From positions 1 to 64,000 of the forward strand of contig JAFWMS010000021.1 of assembly GCA_017545535.1 (NCBI GenBank): a DNA stretch of 64,000 nt, in the 5' to 3' direction. This DNA comes from Clostridia bacterium. GTDB lineage: Bacteria; Bacillota; Clostridia; Christensenellales; CAG-138. Below the pieces are notes generated by a model. That model was not told the DNA's origin. It saw only the letters and a program-made list of their open reading frames with translations, and made no database searches. Below, piece after piece: positions 57,960 through 64,000 of this stretch; positions within the stretch are counted from its first letter, which is position 1; each line of letters opens with the position of its first letter. A program made the translations under genes and the position numbers.

Positions 57960-57988
57960 TTGACAATTCCTGTTCGATGTTGTATATT
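57960..57988 (+). promoter_or_regulatory. Promoter of the seven-tRNA operon
   Basis: Consensus TTGACA (57960-57965), a 17-bp spacer and TATATT (57983-57988), 32 bp before the first tRNA. Confidence 0.85.
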
Positions 57989-58020
57989 TGTCAAGTCGCG
58001 AAAAGCAGCGTGGCGCTTTA

Positions 58021-58097
58021 CGGGGTGTGGCGCAGTCCGGTAGCGCACGTGCTTTGGGAGCATGGGGCCGGAGGTTCAAATCCTCTCACCCCGACCA
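58021..58097 (+). tRNA. tRNA-Pro (anticodon TGG)
   Basis: Acceptor CGGGGTG/CACCCCG, anticodon loop TTTGGGA (TGG), T-loop GTTCAAATC; the CCA is encoded at 58095-58097. First of seven tRNAs in one transcript. Confidence 0.95.
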
Positions 58098-58102
58098 GGT
58101 GT

Positions 58103-58177
58103 GGCCCCGTGGTCAAGCGGTTAAGACATCGCCCTTTCACGGCGGTAACAGGAGTTCGATTCTCCTCGGGGTCACCA
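58103..58177 (+). tRNA. tRNA-Glu (anticodon TTC)
   Basis: Acceptor GGCCCCG/CGGGGTC, anticodon stem TCGCC/GGCGG with loop CTTTCAC (TTC), CCA encoded. Confidence 0.95.
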
Positions 58178-58199
58178 TTTCCTTCCGGGAATTGATTGA

Positions 58200-58276
58200 G
58201 GGCCTTTAGCTCAGTTGGTCAGAGCAGTCGGCTCATAACCGATCGGTCCGGGGTTCAAGTCCCTGAAGGCCCACCA
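58200..58276 (+). tRNA. tRNA-Met (anticodon CAT)
   Basis: Acceptor GGGCCTT/AAGGCCC with CCA encoded; anticodon loop CTCATAA. The body resembles clostridial elongator tRNA-Met, but a lysidine-modified tRNA-Ile2 cannot be excluded from sequence alone. It is not initiator-like, because the first pair is G-C. Confidence 0.85.
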
Positions 58277-58279
58277 CGC

Positions 58280-58356
58280 GGCCCGGTAGTACAGTTGGTT
58301 AGTACGCCAGCCTGTCACGCTGGAGGTCAGGGGTTCGAGCCCCCTCCGGGTCGCCA
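58280..58356 (+). tRNA. tRNA-Asp (anticodon GTC)
   Basis: Acceptor GGCCCGG/CCGGGTC, anticodon loop CTGTCAC (GTC), discriminator G, CCA encoded. Confidence 0.95.
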
Positions 58357-58385
58357 TTTTCTCCGAGAGAACGGCTCACCAGCTT

Positions 58386-58460
58386 GCTGGTGTAGCTCAA
58401 TGGCAGAGCAACTGATTTGTAATCAGTAGGTTGAAGGTTCGACTCCTTTCACCAGCTCCA
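58386..58460 (+). tRNA. tRNA-Thr (anticodon TGT)
   Basis: Acceptor GCTGGTG/CACCAGC, anticodon stem ACTGA/TCAGT with loop TTTGTAA (TGT), CCA encoded. Confidence 0.95.
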
Positions 58461-58481
58461 AACCTTGATAACTTGATACAT

Positions 58482-58566
<85 letters not shown>

Positions 58567-58570
58567 ATAT

Positions 58571-58657
58571 GCGGGAATGGCGGAATTGGCAGACGCGCAC
58601 GGTTCAGGTCCGTGTGAAAGCGATTTCATGCAGGTTCAAGTCCTGTTTCCCGCACCA
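58571..58657 (+). tRNA. tRNA-Leu (anticodon CAG)
   Basis: An 87-nt class II tRNA with acceptor GCGGGAA/TTCCCGC, anticodon loop TTCAGGT (CAG), variable arm TGAAAGCGATTTCA and encoded CCA. Its 3' end (58636-58655) is copied exactly at 58815-58834. Confidence 0.95.
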
Positions 58658-58658
58658 A

Positions 58659-58694
58659 CAAAAAACAGAGTCCATCTGGACTCTGTTTTTTGTT
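58659..58694 (+). terminator. Terminator of the tRNA operon
   Basis: AAAAAACAGAGTCC, loop ATCT, GGACTCTGTTTTTT, a near-perfect symmetrical stem. Confidence 0.92.
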
Positions 58695-58705
58695 ATATGG
58701 AATGG

Positions 58706-58834
58706 AACAGGATTTGAAGGGCGCAGTAGTGAATCGGGCTCCATGTGGAGACGCAACGCCTGGCTGCGCCAGTCCTATGCGCAGAGCTGCGCCCCGACCA
58801 AGCGTGAGCGCGAATCAAGTCCTGTTTCCCGCAC
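58706..58834 (+). repeat. Palindromic element carrying a copy of the tRNA-Leu 3' end
   Basis: Positions 58815-58834 are an exact 20-nt copy of 58636-58655, the tRNA-Leu T-arm half and acceptor strand. The left end AACAGGATTTGA (58706-58717) is its inverse with one mismatch. GGGCGCAG (58719-58726) pairs with 58787-58794, and CTCCA-TG-TGGAG (58739-58750) forms an inner hairpin. It shares ATTTGAAGGG (58712-58721), GTAGTGAAT (58726-58734), GGCTCCA-TGGAG and GCGTGAG with the tRNA-Val element at 18206. It begins just past the tRNA terminator. No protein is encoded in 58658-58911. Confidence 0.8.
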
Positions 58835-58911
58835 ATGTTAGCTCCAAAAATTGGTAGACTTTTCACACATATATGGTATTCTATTCTTAGTAAGTTGTTG
58901 AGGGCCTATCT

Positions 58912-59394
58912 ATGAGGTTTATTTGGAGAGAGTACGATCCTAACGCTATGCCGTTCGTGGAAGAATGGCTCGATGAAAAAGCTATCCAATTTACTGGAAT
59001 AGATAATAAATGGCAAGCGTTTCATCAATACTGGATAACTGACGGCAAAATGAACATAGGCATCGACTATTGGTGCAAAGTCGTTTATGATGGCGGAACA
59101 CCATTTGCAATCATCGCGTTTTGTTTGCATGAGGGCAATCTTCACATCATGGAGCTGCTTGTTAGACCCGAAATGCGCGGCAGGGGATATGGTACGTTGC
59201 TGCTTCGCGAGCTGCTTTCTAATGGCAAAGCGATCATTGGTCATAAGATCGAAAAAGCCACTGCGATCGTTTTTTCAAACAATCGAGCGTCACAGAAGAC
59301 TTTTGAAAAGGTCGGATTTAAATCCGATGCTACGAACGGCCAGGATGACATAAAGTATCAGTATTTTTTGCAGCAAAAAGCAGAGTCGATGTGA
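58912..59394 (+). CDS. GNAT family N-acetyltransferase, low GC
   Basis: A 160-residue acetyltransferase. The GNAT core is FAIIAFCLHEGNLHIMELLV, the acetyl-CoA loop RPEMRGRGYGTLLLRELLSN and the C-terminal FSNNRASQKTFEKVGF. The substrate is unknown. Its DNA is markedly more AT-rich than its neighbours and it sits right after the tRNA-tail element, both consistent with arrival by transfer at a tRNA locus. An extended -10 (TGG-TATTCT) lies near 58870-58885. A short hairpin overlapping the stop may end its transcript. Confidence 0.8.
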   Translation: MRFIWREYDPNAMPFVEEWLDEKAIQFTGIDNKWQAFHQYWITDGKMNIGIDYWCKVVYDGGTPFAIIAFCLHEGNLHIMELLVRPEMRGRGYGTLLLRELLSNGKAIIGHKIEKATAIVFSNNRASQKTFEKVGFKSDATNGQDDIKYQYFLQQKAESM

Positions 59395-59410
59395 ACTCTG
59401 CTTATATATT
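59375..59410 (+). terminator. Weak terminator at the GNAT stop codon
   Basis: GCAGAGT (59380-59386) pairs with 59395-59401 around an 8-nt loop, followed by TTATATATT. Confidence 0.5.
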
Positions 59411-59436
59411 CTAAGGATGGTTTCAGATTCAGACTC

Positions 59437-60945
59437 TTATAGCCAATTCCCGAATAGCCCCCTGGCGATGGCCTTTCCAAGCTTCCGCCCGACCTTGTTC
59501 AGGATGGAGTTGGTGGCGGATTTCGCCACCTTCTTGGCCGCCTTCCCGACGGCGCTTTGCTGCTTCTTTTTCGAGGAGGCAGCTGCTTTCTTTTGCTCCG
59601 CTACCTGCTTTTCAGCGGCCTTCTGCTCCGCTTCCGCCAGGGCCGCCTGCTCTCTTGCGTCCGCTTCCTCCTTCAGCTTCTCATAGGCGGAATACCGATC
59701 CACAGCATCCAGATAGGTGGGGTAGAGGGGGTCCTTTTCCAGCACCTGTCGCCGGGTTTGTTCCTGAGCCGGGGCCATCAAGCTTTGGGGAGGCAGGATG
59801 TTGGATCGCTCCACCATGGCGGGGATGCCCTTTTCGTCCAGCAGGGAGACGAGGGCTTCGCCAGTGCCCAGGCTCAATATCTCCTTTTCCGTGTCCAGCT
59901 CGGGATTGGTCCTAAAGGAGTTGGCCGCCGCCTTTACCGCCTTCATTTCGGCGGGGGTATAGGCCCGCAGCCCGTGCTGGATCCGGTTGCTGAGCTGGGC
60001 AAGCACGTCGTTTGGGATGTCGGAGGGGCTTTGGCTCACAAAGTAGATGCCTACGCCCTTGGACCGGATCAGCTTCACCAGCTGCACGATCTTTTCGAGG
60101 AACGCCTTAGGCGCGTTCTGGAAGAGCAGGTGGGCCTCGTCGAAGAAGAACACCGCCTTGGGCTTCTCCGGGTCGCCCACCTCGGGCAAGCGCTCGAACA
60201 GCTCCGACACCAGCCAGATGAGGAAGGTGCTGTAGACGAGGGGGCTCTGGATGAGTCTGGTGCTGTCCAGGATGTTCAGCACGCCGTGGCCGGCCTCGTC
60301 TAGCCGCAGCAAGTCGGCGATAGAGATAGAGGGCTCGCCAAAGAAGATGTTTCCGCCCTCGTCCTCCAATCGCAGCAACGCTCGCTGGATGGCGCCGATG
60401 CTCTGGGGCGTCACGTTCCCGTAGGTGGTGACCAGGCTACCCCTATTGTCAGAAACGTAGGTGAGCATGGCCCGCAAGTCCTTCAGATCGATGAGTTCCA
60501 GACCGTTGTCGTCCGCCACCCGGTAGACGATGTGCAGAACCCCCATCTGGACCTCTGTAAGGCCCAGCAAACGGGAGAACATGAGGGGGCCCATGTCCGA
60601 CACCTTGATGCGGACGGGGATGCCCTTCTCCCCGAAAATGTCCCAGAAGGCCACGGGATATTCCCGATAGCTCCAAACCTTCTTGAGGTCGAAGCGATCG
60701 ATCCGCTTCTGCATGTTTTCCGAATCCACCCCCGGCTCGGCAAGTCCCGACACGTCGCCCTTCACATCCGCCAGAAACACGGGGACCCCCATGTCGGAAA
60801 AGCTCTCCGCCAGGACCTTCATGGTCACGGTCTTGCCCGTGCCGGTGGCGCCGGTGATGAGACCGTGGCGGTTGGCCATCTCAGGCAGCAGATATATCTT
60901 TTTCCCATTTGTGTTGGCAATATAGGCTTTGTTCTCGAAAAACAT
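59437..60945 (-). CDS. HerA-like ATPase (DUF853, YjgR family)
   Basis: A 502-residue protein with a HerA/FtsK-type ATPase. GLITGATGTGKTVTMKVL is Walker A, VFLADVKGDVSGLAEPGVDS follows, KAVFFFDEAHLLF is Walker B, and GVGIYFVSQSPSDIPNDVLA with the NRIQHGLRAYTP stretch completes it. The C-terminal 110 residues are an Ala/Lys/Glu-rich coiled-coil ending in a basic segment and FGNWL. YjgR proteins are widespread and their cellular role is unknown; no NurA partner lies beside it. AGGAGGTATGTGCC precedes the ATG. Confidence 0.9.
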   Translation of the reverse strand: MFFENKAYIANTNGKKIYLLPEMANRHGLITGATGTGKTVTMKVLAESFSDMGVPVFLADVKGDVSGLAEPGVDSENMQKRIDRFDLKKVWSYREYPVAFWDIFGEKGIPVRIKVSDMGPLMFSRLLGLTEVQMGVLHIVYRVADDNGLELIDLKDLRAMLTYVSDNRGSLVTTYGNVTPQSIGAIQRALLRLEDEGGNIFFGEPSISIADLLRLDEAGHGVLNILDSTRLIQSPLVYSTFLIWLVSELFERLPEVGDPEKPKAVFFFDEAHLLFQNAPKAFLEKIVQLVKLIRSKGVGIYFVSQSPSDIPNDVLAQLSNRIQHGLRAYTPAEMKAVKAAANSFRTNPELDTEKEILSLGTGEALVSLLDEKGIPAMVERSNILPPQSLMAPAQEQTRRQVLEKDPLYPTYLDAVDRYSAYEKLKEEADAREQAALAEAEQKAAEKQVAEQKKAAASSKKKQQSAVGKAAKKVAKSATNSILNKVGRKLGKAIARGLFGNWL

Positions 60946-60969
60946 GGCACATACCTCCTGTATATGCCC

Positions 60970-60998
60970 ATAGTATCATCGAACCGTCGGTTGTACAA
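60970..60998 (-). promoter_or_regulatory. Promoter of the HerA-like gene
   Basis: On the minus strand TTGTAC (60993-60998), a 17-bp spacer and TACTAT (60970-60975). It lies back to back with the miaB promoter. Confidence 0.6.
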
Positions 60999-61016
60999 GG
61001 GGAACAAAAAATAATG

Positions 61017-61045
61017 TTGTCGCCGGGGCGAAAGTACGCTATAAT
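61017..61045 (+). promoter_or_regulatory. Promoter of miaB-ricA-mutS
   Basis: TTGTCG (61017-61022), a 17-bp spacer and consensus TATAAT (61040-61045). Confidence 0.8.
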
Positions 61046-61068
61046 ACAGTCGATTAAATTGGAGAAGT

Positions 61069-62466
61069 ATGTGGATGCAGGCAAAACTGATCGAACCAAA
61101 TCGAATAGAGCTGCAGCAGGGCATGGCCCAGGAGGTCCTTGACCGGGTCCGGGGTCAGAAAAAGACCTATTATATCGAGACCTATGGCTGTCAGATGAAC
61201 GTGCGCGACTCCGAGACCATCGCAGGACTTTTGCAGCGGATGGGGTATCTCCCCGCTGAAACGAAGGATACAGCCAACGTGATCCTGTTTAACACCTGCT
61301 GCGTCCGGGACCACGCTGAAAAGAAGCTCCTCGCCAACATCGGCGCCCTGAAGGAGCGCAAGGACGGGGAGGAGGAGCTCATCATCGGTATCTGCGGGTG
61401 CATGATGCAGCAGGCGGACGTGGCGAAAAAGGTCATGCGCCGTTTCCCCTTCGTGAATTTCGTCTTCGGCACCAACGTGCTGTGGCGGCTGCCGGAGCTG
61501 ATGCTGAGCGCCCTAAACGGCGAGCGGCTCATCCTCACGGAGGAGGAGGGTTTCGCCATCTGTGAGGGCCTTCCGGCCCGGCGCTCCAATCCATTTTCGG
61601 CTTTCGTGAACATCACCTTTGGCTGCGACAACTTTTGCTCCTATTGCATCGTGCCTTATGTGCGAGGGCGGGAGCGGTCCAGGGAGCTTTCCGAGGTAGT
61701 CGGCGAGGTCCGCGCCCTGGCGGAGCAGGGGATCACAGAGGTGACCTTGTTGGGACAGAACGTGAACTCCTACGGCAAGGGCATGGATGTGGATTTTGCG
61801 AACCTGCTGAAGGCGGTGAACGGGGTGGACGGCATCCGGCGCATCCGGTATATGTCCAGTCACCCCAAGGACCTGTCGCCCCGGCTCATGGCGGCCATCG
61901 CGGAAAACGACAAGGTCTGTCACCACATGCACCTGCCCGTCCAGTCCGGCAGCACCGCCATCCTGGAGCGGATGAACCGGCGTTACACCCGGGAAGGGTA
62001 TTTGAAGCTGGTGGAGGACTTGAGACGCACGGTGCCGGATATCGAGCTCACCACCGATGTGATCGTCGGTTTTCCCGGGGAAACCGACAGAGATTTTGAG
62101 GATACCCTGTCCCTTATGGACCAGGTGGGCTACGCCGCCGCCTTCACCTTCAAATATTCTCCTCGCAAGGGCACCCGGGCGGCGGAGGCAACGGACCAGA
62201 TACCTGAGCAGGTCAAAAAAGAACGGCTGAAGCGGCTCAACGACCTGCAGGCCAGAAAGACCGCCGAAAACAACCAAAAATACCTGGGACACAGGGGAGA
62301 GGTTCTGATCGAAGGCTTCGACCGACGGCAGCAAACCATCCTCTTCGGCAAGCTGGACACCTTCAAAATGGTCTATTTCCCCGGCGACGAAAAGCTGCTG
62401 GGCACCTATCAAACCGTGACCGTCACGGAATGCGCGCGGAACTCCCTGTTGGGAAGAATGGAGTAA
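61069..62466 (+). CDS. miaB: tRNA-2-methylthio-N6-isopentenyladenosine synthase
   Basis: A 465-residue methylthiotransferase with two [4Fe-4S] clusters, modifying A37 of tRNAs that read U-starting codons. The N-terminal UPF0004 cysteines are in YIETYGCQMNVRDSETIAG, NTCCVRDHAEKKL and GICGCMMQ. The radical SAM cluster is TFGCDNFCSYCIVPYVRGRE, followed by LLGQNVNSYGKGM and the TRAM domain at the end (GEVLIEGFDRR). It starts the operon miaB-ricA-mutS; the ATG at 61075 is an alternative start. Confidence 0.96.
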   Translation: MWMQAKLIEPNRIELQQGMAQEVLDRVRGQKKTYYIETYGCQMNVRDSETIAGLLQRMGYLPAETKDTANVILFNTCCVRDHAEKKLLANIGALKERKDGEEELIIGICGCMMQQADVAKKVMRRFPFVNFVFGTNVLWRLPELMLSALNGERLILTEEEGFAICEGLPARRSNPFSAFVNITFGCDNFCSYCIVPYVRGRERSRELSEVVGEVRALAEQGITEVTLLGQNVNSYGKGMDVDFANLLKAVNGVDGIRRIRYMSSHPKDLSPRLMAAIAENDKVCHHMHLPVQSGSTAILERMNRRYTREGYLKLVEDLRRTVPDIELTTDVIVGFPGETDRDFEDTLSLMDQVGYAAAFTFKYSPRKGTRAAEATDQIPEQVKKERLKRLNDLQARKTAENNQKYLGHRGEVLIEGFDRRQQTILFGKLDTFKMVYFPGDEKLLGTYQTVTVTECARNSLLGRME

Positions 62467-62470
62467 GAAT

Positions 62471-62857
62471 ATGGAAGATAAGAAAAAAGGGATGCTGGAC
62501 GTGCTGGCTGCCGATGAGATCCATCGGTATATGAAGGCCAAGCGGGCCGTCAATGAGGACACGGAGCTGTCGGAGATGGTGAAGGAATACGAGGAGGGCA
62601 ACAAGCGCCTGGCGAAGCTCATCGAAACCGAGGGCTTCGATGCGGATGAGGCGGTCCGCCTCAGCAACGATATGGACTATATCGGCTTCCTGCTCAGCCA
62701 GAATCCTAAGATCCTGGAGCTGCAGGCCGCCAACAAAGCCATGAACGAGTACTTGGCTGCCGCCAAAGGCACCGTAACCTTCTCCTGCGGCGGAGATTGC
62801 AGAAGCTGCGCCGAGGCCTGCGCCGCCAAACCGGAACAGAAAGACGGGGAAGCATGA
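62471..62857 (+). CDS. YlbF/YmcA (RicA) family protein with Cys-rich tail
   Basis: A 128-residue helical protein of the YlbF/YmcA family (DUF964-type: AVNEDTELSEMVKEYEEGNK, DMDYIGFLLSQNPKILELQA). It ends in a Cys-rich tail (CGGDCRSCAEACAAK) with four Cys. In Bacillus, ymcA (ricA) lies directly after ymcB (miaB) and before mutS, as here. RicA, RicF and RicT form a complex that carries [4Fe-4S] clusters and steers RNase Y mRNA processing and the Spo0A phosphorelay. The Cys tail would suit cluster binding. It starts 4 nt after miaB and overlaps mutS (ATGA). Confidence 0.85.
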   Translation: MEDKKKGMLDVLAADEIHRYMKAKRAVNEDTELSEMVKEYEEGNKRLAKLIETEGFDADEAVRLSNDMDYIGFLLSQNPKILELQAANKAMNEYLAAAKGTVTFSCGGDCRSCAEACAAKPEQKDGEA

Positions 62858-64000
62858 AGATCGTAGAGGGTATGTCGCCCATGATGCGTCACTACCTGCA
62901 GATGAAGGAGCAGTATCCCGACTGCTTCCTGTTCTATCGGCTGGGTGACTTTTATGAAATGTTCTTCGAGGACGCCGTAGAGGGCAGCAAGATCATGGAG
63001 CTGACGCTGACGGGCCGGGATTGCGGTCTGAAGGAGCGGGCGCCCATGTGCGGCGTTCCCTACCACAGCGTTGACACCTACGTGCAGCGGCTCATTAGCC
63101 GGGGATACAAGGTGGCCATCTGCGAGCAGATGGAGGACCCGGCCCTGGCCAAGGGGCTGGTGGATCGGGCCGTGATACGTGTCATCACCCCCGGCACAGT
63201 CATCGAAGAAAAGCTGCTGGACGCGGGGAAAAACAACTATCTTTTGTCCGTCTACGCAGCGAGGAACGGATACGGGTACGCCTACGCGGACGTGTCCACC
63301 GGGGAGTTCAAAGCGGGGGAGATCCGAGGCCAGGCCCAGGAGAACGCCCTGATCGACGAAATCACCCGCATCGCGCCCACGGAATGCGTGGCCAACGGCC
63401 CCCTTTTCGAGCAGGATTACCTGAAAAAGCGGATACAGAGCCTTTGCTATCTGGAAAAGCAGCCGGACAGCGTGTTTCAGCTCAGCCGGGCCACGGAGGT
63501 GCTGAAAAAGCACTTCGATGTGTCCAGCCTGGACGGCTTCGGCTGCGCCGATATGCCGCTGGCCATCTCCGCCGCCGGCGGACTCATGCAATATCTGGAG
63601 GATACCCAGAAGAACGGGCTCGACCATATCCGCCGCCTGGTGGTGGTCAGCCGCTCGGAATATATGCAGCTGGACATCAACACCCGGCGCAACCTGGAGC
63701 TCACGGAGGGGATCCGGACCGGTGTGGGTGGGAAGAACACTCTGCTGTACCTGCTGGACGTCACGAAGACCGCCATGGGCCGTCGAATGCTCCACAGCTG
63801 GATCGATTGCCCTCTGCAATCCCTTCCCGCCATCGAGACGCGGCAGGATGCGGTGGAGGAGCTGTACGAGAACACGGTCTTGCGCACGAAGCTCCGGGAC
63901 CATTTGGACAAGGTCTACGATATCGAGCGCCTTTGCTCCAAGATCGCTTATGGGACGATCAATCCCAGAGATTGCCTGGCGCTGGCTCGCTCCCTGCGGC
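62854..64000 (+). CDS. mutS: DNA mismatch repair protein MutS (partial, runs off the window)
   Basis: The first 382 codons of MutS, cut by the end of the window. The mismatch-reading motif FLFYRLGDFYEMFFEDA is present near residue 25, followed by ELTLTGRDCGLKERAPMCGV, YKVAICEQMEDP, VIRVITPGTVIEE and the connector/lever regions (LELTEGIRTGVGGKNTLLYL, GRRMLHSWIDCPL). The ATPase domain lies beyond 64000. It overlaps the ricA-like stop by 4 nt, so its production is coupled to miaB-ricA. Confidence 0.96.
   Translation, partial: MKIVEGMSPMMRHYLQMKEQYPDCFLFYRLGDFYEMFFEDAVEGSKIMELTLTGRDCGLKERAPMCGVPYHSVDTYVQRLISRGYKVAICEQMEDPALAKGLVDRAVIRVITPGTVIEEKLLDAGKNNYLLSVYAARNGYGYAYADVSTGEFKAGEIRGQAQENALIDEITRIAPTECVANGPLFEQDYLKKRIQSLCYLEKQPDSVFQLSRATEVLKKHFDVSSLDGFGCADMPLAISAAGGLMQYLEDTQKNGLDHIRRLVVVSRSEYMQLDINTRRNLELTEGIRTGVGGKNTLLYLLDVTKTAMGRRMLHSWIDCPLQSLPAIETRQDAVEELYENTVLRTKLRDHLDKVYDIERLCSKIAYGTINPRDCLALARSLR

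Overview
The window looks like chromosomal DNA of an anaerobic, high-GC member of the Clostridia (Bacillota), probably an uncultured gut relative of the Christensenellales/Oscillospirales. The evidence is strong AGGAGG-type ribosome sites, TTGACA/TATAAT promoters with 17-bp spacers, a T-box leader before valS, the Bacillus-type order miaB-ricA-mutS, a pyrophosphate-type phosphofructokinase, an NfnAB pair, an iron-sulfur serine dehydratase and many [4Fe-4S] proteins. The lineage is inferred from gene content, not from a marker-gene search.

Left part (1-11.7 kb): accessory DNA. It opens with palindrome-rich, AT-richer sequence, the C-terminal remnant of a large serine recombinase and a low-GC flavin-binding split-barrel gene. 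A mostly plus-strand run of small genes follows: three GNAT acetyltransferases, two radical SAM proteins, a HAD phosphatase, an AlkZ-like winged-helix protein, an iron-sulfur aldo/keto reductase, a stand-alone FakA-type domain, a 3-methyladenine DNA glycosylase and a metallophosphoesterase. An adenine deaminase pseudogene with at least four lesions interrupts it on the minus strand.

Middle part (11.7-44 kb): core metabolism and envelope. It holds deoC, a NadD-YqeK-RsfS reading frame, pfp, an M28 peptidase, a GT2-GtrA glycosyltransferase with a phosphodiester-glycosidase-like secreted protein, an LCP protein, murF-ddl, M3 and M14 peptidases, a SpoVB/MurJ-type flippase, mazG, hup, sdaAB-sdaAA, nfnAB, a CofE-like ligase, a FolC-HAD fusion, a radical SAM activase-like protein and an NlpC/P60 endopeptidase with a long KAT-repeat linker.

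Right part (44-64 kb): a long plus-strand run of ABC-F, an unknown protein, pdp, polA, coaE, a lytic transglycosylase, lspA, an RluA-family gene and a DUF885-like lipoprotein. T-box-valS, seven tRNA genes, a HerA-like ATPase, then miaB-ricA-mutS follow, with mutS running off the end.

The most unusual structure is a pair of short nested palindromes, one after tRNA-Val (18206-18314) and one after tRNA-Leu (58706-58834). Each ends in an exact 18-20 nt copy of the 3' end of its own neighbouring tRNA and begins with the inverted form of the same sequence. Between these ends both share conserved core boxes. I do not recognise this as a described element.
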